Positions 39,601-49,105 of a stretch of DNA of 64,000 bases are shown here, one piece after another. Where the stretch lies: the NCBI GenBank assembly GCA_013823505.1, contig PNMH01000005.1, positions 1 through 64,000 on the forward strand, read 5' to 3'. Numbering within the stretch: position 1 is the first letter of the stretch; each line of letters opens with the position of its first letter. The DNA comes from Polaromonas sp. Lineage in GTDB: Bacteria > Pseudomonadota > Gammaproteobacteria > Burkholderiales > Burkholderiaceae. The notes beneath the pieces were generated by a model that saw only the letters and a program-made list of their open reading frames with translations, ran no database searches and was not told where the DNA came from. Made by a program: the position numbers and the translations under genes.

Positions 39601-40552
39601 TGGCACCTTTTGAGGAGGCTGCCCGCGGTAGCACGCAAAGCGCGCAGTAGACCAAGCTGCGCAGTGGCCGGTAGCCGCCTTTCAGGGCGGCCCAGAAGGC
39701 CTTTCTGGCCACAGGCAGTCTCCCATGCCAGTAGTGTCTGTAACCGTGGTCAAAGTAGACGCTGCAGATGCGTTTTTTAAACGCTGACTCTGAGAGCCTG
39801 CTGCCATCAGGGCTGACAATTCCCCACCGCATGTATGCCGACTTCAACAAAGCGGCAAGATGATTTTCTTCTGAGAGACGGTGCATGGCGCTGGATCCGT
39901 GAATGCGATAGAGCGCAACCTCACCCGCGAGGGAATGCATTTCTGCAACTCGGGACGCCTTCAGCCAAAAGTCATAGTCCTCTCCTTGCCGCATGCTTTC
40001 ATTGAAGCCGCCAATTGCTGTATAAACTTCCCGGCGAACTACTGCTGTGTTCATTCCCACCAGCAATCCGGCCAACAATCGGGTATATAGCCAACCAGAA
40101 CGGGAAGGATCGGCGCTCACCAATTGCGAACAGTCTTTGCTCAGTGAAGATGCTGCTGGGAATTCGCCGCCAGCCATCTGAATCCAGCGCGTGAAGCCTC
40201 CAAAAACAATTCCCACTTCTGGATGGAGCTCCAAATAGGCGATCTGAGCCCTGAGCTTGCCAGGAAACCAAACGTCGTCTGCATCGAGAAATGCAATATA
40301 TTTCCCCGCAGCCTGAATCATACCGACATTTCGAGCATGCGAAACTCCAAACCCTGAAAGATGGATGACTTTAATACGTTTGTCCAAGAGGGTATATCGT
40401 TCATAATCATCGTCCGTAGACCCGTCGTTGACGATAATTATTTCCATATTGACACTCGACTGAGATACCACGCTCTGAAGTGCCTCCTCCAAGAAGTCTT
40501 TCCCATTTCGAACAGGGATGATAACTGATGTTAATGGTGGTGATGAATTCAT
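39590..40552 (-). CDS. Glycosyltransferase family 2
   Basis: A 320-residue GT-A-fold transferase. It has TSVIIPVRNGKDFLEEAL at the N-terminus, VNDGSTDDD, the DXD-like FLDADDVWFPGKL and the later GEDYDFWLKASR that holds the catalytic base. No membrane segment is seen, so it acts on the cytoplasmic face. The coding region is more AT-rich than the operon it faces. It overlaps the end of the convergent acyltransferase gene by 11 bases. Confidence 0.88.
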   Translation of the reverse strand: MNSSPPLTSVIIPVRNGKDFLEEALQSVVSQSSVNMEIIIVNDGSTDDDYERYTLLDKRIKVIHLSGFGVSHARNVGMIQAAGKYIAFLDADDVWFPGKLRAQIAYLELHPEVGIVFGGFTRWIQMAGGEFPAASSLSKDCSQLVSADPSRSGWLYTRLLAGLLVGMNTAVVRREVYTAIGGFNESMRQGEDYDFWLKASRVAEMHSLAGEVALYRIHGSSAMHRLSEENHLAALLKSAYMRWGIVSPDGSRLSESAFKKRICSVYFDHGYRHYWHGRLPVARKAFWAALKGGYRPLRSLVYCALCVLPRAASSKGAINR

Positions 40553-40693
40553 GTCACATCCTCAATCATTAATTGCGTCGATTTAAGTTTTTCACGTAAA
40601 GAGTGTTGCTAGGTCAAATGAGAAATGGATTGAATAGACAGTGTTCAAGCTTCAAGTGGCATGTATCTCATTATTTCCGAATGGATGCTAATC

Positions 40694-41668
40694 TCACTGC
40701 TTTTTCATTATTCTTTTGGCCTCAAGCCTACCTCGCATCAATCCACACCAGTACATAAAATCCATTGCGCCAATTGCTGCATTGGAGTTTTTGAGTAGTT
40801 TAAACTGTATTGCTGAGGTTAGAACGTTGCTGATTCCGATGAGCGCCTTTGCGTACCAGTAGCGTGGCACGCCCATAATGTGTGGGACCTGCTCGCCAGT
40901 TTCCGGATGGTTTTCTATACGAATTCTATTGGTGACGCCTGACCAGTATGCCCACCGAAAATGATAGTTGAATGTCATTCGTATTCCAGGAATCAGATGA
41001 TGAATGGCCATCTTGGGGTCATAGATACCTTGGCCGCCAGCGCGTTTGAGCCTTCTGTGAAGTTCTCCGTCTTCTCCGCCAATAAGCGTACCTGGTGTCC
41101 GTCCAAGTTTGGTGTTGAATCCACCAGCCAAATTCAGAAGAGCCCGCTTTGCAATAAAGTTTCCACCACAAAGCTCTGCATTGGTTTGTGTATAGTTGAT
41201 AATTTGATCGCTTATTTCAATCCAGCCGAGCACCCCTTTATATGCACCTGTATGCGCCGGAAGCCATGCTGGCGGTATATGTTCCCAATTTGGGAGGTAC
41301 GGTCCGCCAATGTAATCGTATTCGTCTCTTCTTATCCAGTCCAAAGCTGCCTCAAGCCATTTTTCCCCCAGAGTCTCATCATCATCGATGTAGCCAACCC
41401 AATCTGAAGTTGAAAGGTGTAGTCCAAGGTTGCAAGCGTGCGATCGGCCCTGTTTTTTTTCACAAACATATTGGATCTTAACCCTATTCGAATCATCGTT
41501 GGCCAACGCTTTGTACTTGGCTGATTCTTCAGGCTTCGAATTGTTGTCAACCAGAATAACCAAAGGTGCGCATTCATCTGAAGTCAAAGAATCATTGATG
41601 CTCCGGATTGTCTTGGTGACTTGATCTGCCCTGTTGAAAGTCGGGATGATAATGGTTAGTAAATGCAT
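40694..41668 (-). CDS. Glycosyltransferase family 2
   Basis: A 324-residue inverting GT2 enzyme. LTIIIPTFNRADQV opens the GT-A fold, GYIDDDETLGEKW carries the DXD motif and GGEDGELHRRLK the catalytic ED. ATG 41668 is chosen over the TTG one codon before it. This gene has the lowest G+C of the window together with the following 141-base gap (40553-40693), where I see no gene or clear signal. Base use suggests recent acquisition. Confidence 0.88.
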   Translation of the reverse strand: MHLLTIIIPTFNRADQVTKTIRSINDSLTSDECAPLVILVDNNSKPEESAKYKALANDDSNRVKIQYVCEKKQGRSHACNLGLHLSTSDWVGYIDDDETLGEKWLEAALDWIRRDEYDYIGGPYLPNWEHIPPAWLPAHTGAYKGVLGWIEISDQIINYTQTNAELCGGNFIAKRALLNLAGGFNTKLGRTPGTLIGGEDGELHRRLKRAGGQGIYDPKMAIHHLIPGIRMTFNYHFRWAYWSGVTNRIRIENHPETGEQVPHIMGVPRYWYAKALIGISNVLTSAIQFKLLKNSNAAIGAMDFMYWCGLMRGRLEAKRIMKKQ

Positions 41669-41711
41669 CAAGCGCTTGTAGGTTGGTTGCCGATTGAGTT
41701 TGACGTTGCTG

Positions 41712-43187
41712 TCAGTGGGGGCGTGTGAATTTCGCAGACTTCAGTTTTTGGAGTAGCTGAATCAACTCATCGCGAATTGGAATATCCAGCAGCATGTACA
41801 TTGCCAGTGTGATCGCTGCAAATATTGCAGACGACAAGCTCAGCCGAGCAAGCAAAAACCACTCTGTGGGTAGTAGTCCGTGCACCATATACAGAGTCAC
41901 GCCCCCCGCTAGCCATGCGGGTACTGGTTTGCACAGGTTGATTATCCATTCAGTGACCGGCACTTTGAGATAGCGCACATTTATCCATACGAATGCTGGC
42001 GCTGCTGCCACTTGGCCTAGCGCTATTGCCATGGCGAAAGACTTCAAAGAGCCATCAAATAGCCAGTAGATGAACAGGCTCTTGAAACACAAGGTCGCAA
42101 CCACGGCCGGTATGACCGCGTGAGGTTTCCCGATACCTGTGACTGCTTGACTGCTGAGAACAAAGATATTGGTCGCAGCAATGGCCAAGCTCAGCCAAGG
42201 TATTGCCTCACTTGCAGCCAGCCATTGATTCCCATACAGAATTCGCACCACGTCTTGCGCGACGATGGCAATCCAGATCAGTGCAGGCATCATCAGGCAG
42301 TTGATGATGGAGCTTCCCTTAAGAAACTCTTTGTGAAGGCTGCCATGCGCATGATGCGTTCTTGCCAGAAAGGGCAGGGCGAAGAAATAGATGGTTGGGT
42401 GCAGGACTGTGCCAATCATGTTGACTGTTGAATTGGCACGGCTGAACAGACCAACACTGGCTGGGCTGCTGAGTTTCCCGAGGGCGATGTCCGGAATGGC
42501 GTTGTCCAATGCCCTGAGCAATGAGGAAGCCAAGTTGCCTGTTCCAAAGCTGGAGATGCGCTTCCAGCCGTATGTGCTGGGCAACCAAGGTAAGCGTGTT
42601 TTGAGAACAAGGTTGAAGGCTATTCCGCTCACGACGATGTTGATGAGGTTGGCCCAGGCCATCGTCATGTGTTTGAAGTCGCTGTATGCGAGCAGGATCG
42701 AGACAACAAAATAAACGGTGGTGGTCGTGAGGGTCACCCAAGCAGACTTGGCCACATCCATCTCGCGTACAAGCAGGGCTTGAGGGACCGCACCCAGCGG
42801 TATGAAAACGAACCCCAGTGCCAGAACCTCCACGACATCACTCACCTTGGGTTCTTTGAAGAATGCTGCCCACAGCGGTGCGCTCAGGTACATCACTGCC
42901 GCAACGGTCCAGGATGCAGCGAGGAGCAGCCCAATCGCTCCTCTCATGATCTCTTTAGAAAGGGTTTTCTCTTGTTTGAGGAAGGCGGTAACTCCAAAGT
43001 CGCGGAACACATGCGCGACTGCAATGAGCACGGCGCTCATTGAAAAGATGCCGATGTCCGTTGGGGTGAGCAGACGAGCAAGAATCACCGTCAAGGCGAA
43101 GTTGGCCACGAGGGCCATGTTGCTCACCAGAAACTGAAAGGCGATTTTTTTTCTCAACGGGAAGCTTGGCTTTTGGTGAAACGACAT
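41712..43187 (-). CDS. Wzx-type oligosaccharide flippase (MOP superfamily)
   Basis: A 491-residue polytopic protein with about 12-14 hydrophobic segments and the family start FPLRKKIAFQFLVSNMALVANF, followed by ARLLTPTDIGIFSMSAVLIAVAHVFRDFG. It moves lipid-linked repeat units across the inner membrane. It is the only flippase in the window and so is the best candidate for the XrtA polysaccharide despite its opposite orientation. It heads a - strand group with the two GT2 genes. Confidence 0.9.
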   Translation of the reverse strand: MSFHQKPSFPLRKKIAFQFLVSNMALVANFALTVILARLLTPTDIGIFSMSAVLIAVAHVFRDFGVTAFLKQEKTLSKEIMRGAIGLLLAASWTVAAVMYLSAPLWAAFFKEPKVSDVVEVLALGFVFIPLGAVPQALLVREMDVAKSAWVTLTTTTVYFVVSILLAYSDFKHMTMAWANLINIVVSGIAFNLVLKTRLPWLPSTYGWKRISSFGTGNLASSLLRALDNAIPDIALGKLSSPASVGLFSRANSTVNMIGTVLHPTIYFFALPFLARTHHAHGSLHKEFLKGSSIINCLMMPALIWIAIVAQDVVRILYGNQWLAASEAIPWLSLAIAATNIFVLSSQAVTGIGKPHAVIPAVVATLCFKSLFIYWLFDGSLKSFAMAIALGQVAAAPAFVWINVRYLKVPVTEWIINLCKPVPAWLAGGVTLYMVHGLLPTEWFLLARLSLSSAIFAAITLAMYMLLDIPIRDELIQLLQKLKSAKFTRPH

Positions 43188-43326
43188 GCGTACCGCGTGT
43201 GTCAGGGCGTTTGCCTAGGATGTCTGGGCAAACGCGTCCATATAGGCCGCTTGAGGAGTGGACTGTACGCCCTGATTCTGGATTCTGAGCAGCTTCGAAG
43301 TGGTGTCGCCTTGGGACTTCCACAAG

Positions 43327-43356
43327 AAAAAAACCCCGCACGGTGTATGTGCGGGG
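43327..43356 (-). terminator. Rho-independent terminator of the Ala-Pro lipoprotein gene
   Basis: On the - strand, CCCCGCAC, a 7-base loop, GTGCGGGG is a perfect 8-base stem followed by seven T. It begins 26 bases past the stop of the gene at 43383-45740 and separates that gene from the flippase group. Confidence 0.88.
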
Positions 43357-43382
43357 TGGGAGATGGTCGTGGGGCCTGGTGT

Positions 43383-45740
43383 TTAGGGGCGGGGCACTAT
43401 GGCCCACGCAGGACTGATGGCAAAGTCGGCGTCCATTTTTGGGGTTTTTGCCACCCACATCGCATAAGTCTGCGCTGCGTTGGGCACGCCCAGTGAGGCT
43501 GTGGCACCCAACATTGCGCGAGCGTAGGCTGCATAGCCGCTGGCCCAGTCAGGATAGCCCTCGATCGCTAGCGAACTATTGCATTGAACACCCGAAAAGT
43601 TCGCCTGTGCCATGCCGCTCCAGGTGGAGATGAAGCGACCGTCGCTAGTGCGAATCTTCCAGTAGTAGCCCGGAGCGAGAGCAACACAGAAGCCTTGGGA
43701 CTCATTCAGGAAACGACCCACATTGAACTTGCTGAACCAGGTGACAAGGTCGAGTGCCTTCGGCTCATTGTTTTCTGCGAGTTGCGAAAAGACGATAGCC
43801 ACCATGTCGTTCTGCCAAGGCCCTGTTTCACCAGGGTCCCGGTAGGGTGTTTCGATGGCACCGAGTGGCGACTCAGTAGGCGAGCCGTTCAAATACTTTG
43901 TAGCAAAGAACTCGATGTTGTTTGTCACGATGCGTTGAAAGTACCCTTTAAGCGGGTGGCTGTCGGGTAATGCACGCTGCGCCTCGCCATATGAACGCAT
44001 GGCCCAAGCTTGTCCGCGAATCTGTTCTGCGGCGATCAGGCCCTTGCTTTGGGCGCGGTATTCAGGGTGCGGCGCGCTGAGGTTCCAACTGGCCCAGAAA
44101 CTTAGTTCATCTTGGTAGAACGCATCTCCAGTAACCAGATAAGGCACGTATGCGAAAGATGCTTGATGCGATGTGTCTGGATCCCAGATCGTGTTTCCAT
44201 TAATGACGGTTGGGATTGCTGGGTTTGAAGTTCCATACTTCACTGTGACATTTGGATAGCGTTCGATGTCTAGGGGTTGCCCTGAGTTCTCGTCCCGGTA
44301 GTGGATCGGCACGGAGGCTGCTGCATCGGTATTCGCGAGCATGACTTCAAGCAAGCGAGAATCTTGGCTGATCAAGTACTGCGCGGTCCACTGGGGGAGT
44401 GGACCGATCTCAGGCCGCCCGCCGGTTTGGGGAAAGTAAGGAGTGAGGAACACGTTACCCATGGGACCCAGCGCGGCTTGCTCAGTGCGTTTCTTTGTGA
44501 GGTCACTGTATTGGGCCGCGATGACATTCTCAGGAACAGTCAACGCCAAGTTGTAGTTCCACACAATTTTGCTGGCCATGAAATAGGGCATGTGATGCCT
44601 CACCCTCGTCAGCGGCTGAGCAGATGTACCCGTCCACACCACCTTGTGCCACCGTGCATGGTGGTAGTGCGTGAATTTGGGTTGTGTGTGAACGGTGGTG
44701 CCGTTGCGTTTGACGGCGAACGAATAGGTGATGTTGCCGGGGTTGGCGGTCCAGGTGCGGGTGTTTTCCATCACCACGTCGGTGCGGATGCGGGTGCCGG
44801 CATCCACCAGGCGGGTGTGCAGCCGGGCCGTGAGGTGGGGGTGAACGGCGTTGGTTGACTTGTCCTTGAAAGTGGTCACCACGGTGTATTCGGACGCCAC
44901 GGCGCCGGCCAGGCGGCGGCCGGAGCTGTTGGCGATCTGGGCCACCAGCTGGGCTTGGGGCTGTGCAATCAGATTGGCTGTCACGTTGCCGTTGGCATCA
45001 AACACCTGGGCTTCAAGCTCCAGGTTCCAGTCCGGGCTGGGGGGCAGGGCGCTGGGGGTGCTGGCCGTCTTGGTACCGGTGTAAAGGTTGACGATGCGCG
45101 TCTGGCCGGGCTGCATGTTGGCCAGCTGGGCGCTGAGCACGGCAAAACGCGCCGAGCCATCGCGGTGCGAAGAGATTTCGTCGCTCTGCAGAGGGATGGT
45201 GACGCCATCCACTTTGGCGACAAGGCTCTGCGTGGTGTGTTGCCAGTCTCCAGCCTTGAAAGGCTGGCCGAAGGTCACTGGGACGCTGACCTGGGTGGCC
45301 GAACTCGTGGAAGCCACTTCGACGCAGGTGATGGCGCCGGCTGCGCAGTTGAAAGCTGAGACCGGGACTGGGGCGGGAGCAGGAGCAGGTGCAGGAGCAG
45401 GTGCAGGTGCAGGTGCAGGTGCTGGAGCTGGAGCTGGAGCTGGAGCTGGAGCTGGAGCTGGAGCTGGAGCTGGAGCTGGAGCTGGAGCTGGAGCGGGTGC
45501 TGGTGCAGGAGCACCCGCGCTCGGCTGGTTCGTGCCCACGTTGATGAAGCCCGGGCTTGTACCAGGGGTGACCATGTTGGGGCTGCTCACGTCACGGCTG
45601 GCCGTGGGCTCGCTGCCACCGCCACCACCGCCGCAAGCGGCCAGTGCAGCCAGCAACACGGCTCCGGGCACTTGCCTGAGTGAGCCCTTGCGGTTCTGTT
45701 TGAATGTGGTTTTGGTGTTCATGGGTACTTCGGTATTCAT
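43383..45740 (-). CDS. Large surface lipoprotein with Ala-Pro linker, possible glycan-active enzyme
   Basis: A 785-residue exported protein. The signal peptide ends in a lipobox LAAC (C36), followed by a Gly run. An Ala-Pro repeat of 24 dipeptides (residues 77-124) forms a stiff linker. Residues about 130-360 look like a beta-rich RIFT-type domain (VTFGQPFKAGDW, HRDGSARFAVL). Residues about 370-785 are helical with LTPYFPQTGGRPEIGPLPQW, like the alpha/alpha-toroid part of polysaccharide lyases or hydrolases. I infer a cell-surface enzyme acting on polysaccharide; the substrate is unknown. The start may also be at 45722, six codons later. Confidence 0.66.
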   Translation of the reverse strand: MNTEVPMNTKTTFKQNRKGSLRQVPGAVLLAALAACGGGGGGSEPTASRDVSSPNMVTPGTSPGFINVGTNQPSAGAPAPAPAPAPAPAPAPAPAPAPAPAPAPAPAPAPAPAPAPAPAPAPAPVPVSAFNCAAGAITCVEVASTSSATQVSVPVTFGQPFKAGDWQHTTQSLVAKVDGVTIPLQSDEISSHRDGSARFAVLSAQLANMQPGQTRIVNLYTGTKTASTPSALPPSPDWNLELEAQVFDANGNVTANLIAQPQAQLVAQIANSSGRRLAGAVASEYTVVTTFKDKSTNAVHPHLTARLHTRLVDAGTRIRTDVVMENTRTWTANPGNITYSFAVKRNGTTVHTQPKFTHYHHARWHKVVWTGTSAQPLTRVRHHMPYFMASKIVWNYNLALTVPENVIAAQYSDLTKKRTEQAALGPMGNVFLTPYFPQTGGRPEIGPLPQWTAQYLISQDSRLLEVMLANTDAAASVPIHYRDENSGQPLDIERYPNVTVKYGTSNPAIPTVINGNTIWDPDTSHQASFAYVPYLVTGDAFYQDELSFWASWNLSAPHPEYRAQSKGLIAAEQIRGQAWAMRSYGEAQRALPDSHPLKGYFQRIVTNNIEFFATKYLNGSPTESPLGAIETPYRDPGETGPWQNDMVAIVFSQLAENNEPKALDLVTWFSKFNVGRFLNESQGFCVALAPGYYWKIRTSDGRFISTWSGMAQANFSGVQCNSSLAIEGYPDWASGYAAYARAMLGATASLGVPNAAQTYAMWVAKTPKMDADFAISPAWAIVPRP
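45369..45512 (-). repeat. Ala-Pro coding tandem repeat
   Basis: This stretch encodes 24 Ala-Pro pairs. On the + strand, 45421-45492 is twelve perfect copies of the hexamer GCTGGA; the flanks are degenerate variants (GCAGGT, GCGGGT). Hexamer slippage would lengthen or shorten the linker without breaking the frame. Confidence 0.9.
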
Positions 45741-46246
45741 TTTGTCGGCCTGCGGGCTGTTGCTTGTGCAGGCTGGGCAAGGGGACATGGGCAACTTGGA
45801 CGGGGTCTGGTTTTGCGCGTGATTTTTTTCACGCCACCTGCTGCACCTATCTCGACGACAACGGGGTGGACTTTAGTCGGGTGTTTCGTGAATTTCGTCA
45901 CTGGCCGGATGGGACGGCTTTTGAGAACGATGTGTGGAAATTGGCATTAATAGACGGTGCTTTTGCACGGACCAATGGTCGATCGCTGACACGTGAACAC
46001 ATGCTGGCGAAAAGGCCACCCTGAGAGTCGTGTCGCTCTGCAGCTTCATGAAACATAAGGGAGAAAACTGCCGCAGCTGTGGGCCACAGGCTGTGCGACC
46101 GAGGGTTCGGTCGGCGGCGCGATTGTGCCGGGCGGTTGAAACGAATTCGTCAGGCGCTGTAACGAATTGAAAGCCCGCTCACAATGAAACTTGAATTCCG
46201 TCGTGGATTACTACCAAGGCAGAATTGCAATGCTGTTAGTTAACCC
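45741..46246. other. 506-base gene-free stretch between lipoprotein and beta-helix genes
   Basis: It should carry the promoter of the lipoprotein gene at its left end, but I find no convincing -35/-10 pair. A + strand open frame crosses it (45704-46024) but starts antisense to the lipoprotein signal peptide, has no ribosome-binding site and shows no family likeness. A hairpin is described separately. AACGAATT occurs twice near 46140 and 46161. Confidence 0.5.
46096..46113. repeat. Perfect hairpin-forming inverted repeat
   Basis: CGACCGA, loop GGGT, TCGGTCG is a perfect 7-base stem 134 bases past the stop of the beta-helix gene. There is no T-run on either strand, so it is not a standard terminator. 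It could protect the mRNA end or bind a protein. Confidence 0.4.
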
Positions 46247-47653
46247 TTATTGACTCAGTGCACCGGGTAGGCTGCCCGGACCGCGCGGCTGGCGGTAAAA
46301 GTCGTCCTGAAGGCTTTTGAGGCTGGGTACTCTTTCCGGTGTTTTCCGCCAGTCCAAAAGTAACCCATCGGTGTTCATGTGGGTGCTTCCGGGATGCAGC
46401 GTTTCGTCGAATTCGGCGGTGATCCGGGAGCCGTTTCGGGCCCTCGCAACACCTTCATACAAGTTTCCGTACAGACGGGCCTGCGCCAACGTGCCCCGTG
46501 TGGCCACTCCGCTGGTGTTGATGAGGGTGTTGTGCGCCAAAACGACCTGGTTGCTCTGGTTCACGTCCAGCCCGGTGTCGTTGCAGTGGGCCACGATGTT
46601 GTTGGCGGCCAGGCCCAGGCGGTGTTCATACAGGTGGCAAGCCTTGTTTCTGCACAACCCGGGGTCGGTGCCTCCGCCGCCAAACGAAATCCCGACCCGA
46701 ACGCCGGGGCGCGATATGTCGCTGGGCGAGCAGATCACCAGGTTGCGCTCGATGCGGCCCCCTTCGCTGGCGCCTTTCATGAAGATGCCGAACGACACCA
46801 TGTTGCCGTCACGCTTGGCAAAGTTGGTCACCAGGTTGTCCTGCACCCGCCAGTGGTTGGCGCCCACAAGGTCAAAGGGCACCACCGATTTCAGGGTTTC
46901 GCGGGGAGTCGTGTTGGTCAGGGTGTTGTGCGCCAGCAGCCCGTGGTCGGGCCACTCTCCCTCGTTGCCGTTCACCTTGATGTGGGCGTTGAAGTCGGTG
47001 ATGCGGTTGTTGCGAATGGTGGTGAAAGCGGCTCTGCCCACCACGTGAAAGGCGTGTTCGCAATCGTCGTGCCGTTCGCACACGCCGCGAATGTCCAGGT
47101 TCTCAAAGGTCCAGTAAGGGCGGTCGACCAGGATGCCTTCGACCTGGCCAAACTGAAACCATACGGTGCCGGGTTGCTCTGCGCTCAGCACGATGGGTGC
47201 GTCTGAGCGACCGTCGTTGCCCAGGCGCATTTTCAGGCTGAAGGGGTACAGGCCGGGCGCCACCACGATGCGCGTGCCCGGTTTGGCCTGCAGCAGCGCT
47301 TCTCGAATGGCCTGTGGGGTGTCCACACGCAGTTGCTGGCCGATACCCGCAATGGGCTCTTTCAATCCGGTGGCTTGCTGTCCCTTGCCCAGCGTGGGCA
47401 GTGGGCCAGCGGGTGGTTCGCGTTCAAAGTGGCGTTGTGCCGCATGCAGCGGTGGCAGCAGGACGGCTTCCAGTTTGTTGTGCCCTTCCAGCCGCCGTTT
47501 CAGGTAGCGGATGAGTTCTTGAGGGCTGCGGCTGCTGGCTTCGGCCACCAGGTTTTGGCCGGTGGAAGTGAGGGTCAGCAAGGCCGCCGCAGCTGCGGTG
47601 AGCAACAGCGCACACAAAGCGAGCCTGGCTGTCCAACGGGTCAGGCGTCGCAT
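46247..47653 (-). CDS. Exported right-handed parallel beta-helix protein (polysaccharide lyase-like)
   Basis: A 468-residue protein with an N-terminal signal or anchor segment (about residues 10-32). Residues about 100-440 have the pattern of parallel beta-helix proteins of the PL6/chondroitinase B type: VDTPQAIREALLQAKPGTRIVVAPGLY, then repeated short strands ending in Asn (NNRITDFNAHI, NLVTNFAKRDG, NTLINTSG). It probably binds or cleaves an acidic polysaccharide in the periplasm or outside, perhaps to trim the EPS. The start at 47653 is chosen because the signal segment follows at once; the frame is open 29 codons upstream. It is divergent from ugd across 98 bases. Confidence 0.78.
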   Translation of the reverse strand: MRRLTRWTARLALCALLLTAAAAALLTLTSTGQNLVAEASSRSPQELIRYLKRRLEGHNKLEAVLLPPLHAAQRHFEREPPAGPLPTLGKGQQATGLKEPIAGIGQQLRVDTPQAIREALLQAKPGTRIVVAPGLYPFSLKMRLGNDGRSDAPIVLSAEQPGTVWFQFGQVEGILVDRPYWTFENLDIRGVCERHDDCEHAFHVVGRAAFTTIRNNRITDFNAHIKVNGNEGEWPDHGLLAHNTLTNTTPRETLKSVVPFDLVGANHWRVQDNLVTNFAKRDGNMVSFGIFMKGASEGGRIERNLVICSPSDISRPGVRVGISFGGGGTDPGLCRNKACHLYEHRLGLAANNIVAHCNDTGLDVNQSNQVVLAHNTLINTSGVATRGTLAQARLYGNLYEGVARARNGSRITAEFDETLHPGSTHMNTDGLLLDWRKTPERVPSLKSLQDDFYRQPRGPGSLPGALSQ

Positions 47654-47751
47654 GCGTGTAGTGCCTCTTGAGGTGTCTTTGAATACATATGGCCTCGCTA
47701 TGATGCATGCTTCGCTCAACCGGCCCAAGCGCCGCATCAATTCAGCACAAC

Positions 47752-49074
47752 ATGAAAATCACAGTGGTGGGAACCGGGTACGTGGGCTTGGTCAGCGGGG
47801 CTTGTTTGTCGGAGGTGGGCAACGACGTGTTGTGCCTCGACGTCAATCCGGAAAAGATCCGCATCCTGGAAGAGGGCGGCATCCCGATCTTTGAGCCGGG
47901 CCTGCAGGAGATGGTGCAACGCAACGTGGCGGCCGGGCGCCTGCACTTCACCACCGACGTGTCCCGCGCCGTGCACCACGGCACCATCCAGTTCATTGCG
48001 GTGGGCACGCCGCCCGACGAAGACGGCTCCGCCGACATGCAGTATGTGCTGGCTGCGGCCCGCAACATCGGCCGCCTCATGACCGACTACAAGGTGGTGG
48101 TGGACAAGAGCACGGTGCCGGTGGGCACGGCCGACCGGGTGAACGAAGCCATTGCCGACGAGCTGCGCCAGCGCGGTGTGCAGACGCCGTACGCCGTGGT
48201 GTCCAACCCCGAGTTCTTGAAAGAGGGCGCTGCGGTTGAAGATTTCATGCGGCCGGACCGCATCATCGTGGGCGCCAACGATGACCAGGCCATCCACCTC
48301 ATGCGCGCCATCTACGCGCCGTTCCAGCGCAACCGCGAACGCCTCATCGTCACCGACGTGCGCAGCGCCGAACTCACCAAATACGCCGCCAACGCCATGC
48401 TGGCCACGCGCATCAGTTTCATGAACGAGCTGGCCAACCTGGCCGAGGCGCTGGGCGCCGACATTGAAATGGTGCGCCAGGGCATGGGCTCCGACCCGCG
48501 CATCGGCTACCACTTTCTGTACCCCGGCGCGGGCTACGGTGGCTCGTGTTTCCCCAAGGACGTGAAGGCGCTGATCAAGACCGCGTCGGATCAGGGCGGG
48601 CTGGATCTCAAAGTCTTGACCGCGGTGGAAGCCGCCAACGACGTGCAAAAACACGTGCTGGGCCGCAAGGTGAAGCAGCGCTTGGGCGATGACCTCAAGG
48701 GCCGTCACTTTGCGGTGTGGGGCCTGGCTTTCAAACCCAACACCGACGACATGCGCGAAGCGCCCAGCCTGGAGCTGCTGGCCGACCTGCTGGCCGCTGG
48801 CGCCACCGCCACCGTGTACGACCCGGTGGCCATGCACGAGGCGCAGCGCGTGCTCGGCGACGAGCCGCGCATCACCTACGCCAAGAACCCCAACGACGCG
48901 CTGGTCGACGCCGACGCGCTGGTCATCGTGACCGAGTGGAAAGAGTTCCGCAGCCCGGACTTCGACCTGATCAAACAACGTCTGAAACAGCCGTTGATCG
49001 TGGACGGCCGCAACCTGTACGACCCGGCGTTGGTGCGCGGCATGGGCTTCGACTACCTGGCCATCGGGCGCTGA
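47752..49074 (+). CDS. ugd: UDP-glucose 6-dehydrogenase
   Basis: A 440-residue NAD-dependent dehydrogenase that oxidises UDP-glucose to UDP-glucuronate. The Rossmann motif [10 protein letters not shown] starts at residue 7, the catalytic cysteine is C266 in GGSCFPKD, and [13 protein letters not shown] marks the C-terminal domain. The 98-base gap before it, shared with the divergent beta-helix gene, contains a TATGAT-like -10 but no well-spaced -35. It supplies an acidic sugar, probably for the same polymer. Confidence 0.95.
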   Translation: MKITVVGTGYVGLVSGACLSEVGNDVLCLDVNPEKIRILEEGGIPIFEPGLQEMVQRNVAAGRLHFTTDVSRAVHHGTIQFIAVGTPPDEDGSADMQYVLAAARNIGRLMTDYKVVVDKSTVPVGTADRVNEAIADELRQRGVQTPYAVVSNPEFLKEGAAVEDFMRPDRIIVGANDDQAIHLMRAIYAPFQRNRERLIVTDVRSAELTKYAANAMLATRISFMNELANLAEALGADIEMVRQGMGSDPRIGYHFLYPGAGYGGSCFPKDVKALIKTASDQGGLDLKVLTAVEAANDVQKHVLGRKVKQRLGDDLKGRHFAVWGLAFKPNTDDMREAPSLELLADLLAAGATATVYDPVAMHEAQRVLGDEPRITYAKNPNDALVDADALVIVTEWKEFRSPDFDLIKQRLKQPLIVDGRNLYDPALVRGMGFDYLAIGR

Positions 49075-49105
49075 GTGCCCGGGCGGAGCAGGGCCACCGA
49101 GCTTC

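Noticed and set aside
45421..45492. Tandem hexamers considered as a CRISPR-like or DNA-binding repeat array
   Set aside because: There are no spacers, and the repeat lies in frame within a coding sequence encoding Ala-Pro. No CRISPR array was seen anywhere in the window.
45088..45822. A + strand frame with a long Gly-Ala run, resembling a repetitive surface protein
   Set aside because: It is the exact antisense of the Ala-Pro lipoprotein, whose frame has a lipobox, terminator and domain-like sequence; the Gly-Ala run is only the complement of the Ala-Pro codons.
45704..46024. A 106-codon + strand frame in the gap after the lipoprotein start
   Set aside because: It begins antisense to the signal peptide, has no ribosome-binding site and no recognisable composition or family pattern.
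46096..46113. Perfect 7-base hairpin considered as a terminator for the beta-helix gene
   Set aside because: No T-run follows on either strand and it lies 134 bases from the stop codon; kept only as an inverted repeat.
39590..47653. Mobile element or integrase remnants at the borders of the reverse-oriented block
   Set aside because: No transposase, integrase, tRNA or matching terminal repeats were found; only composition and orientation suggest transfer.
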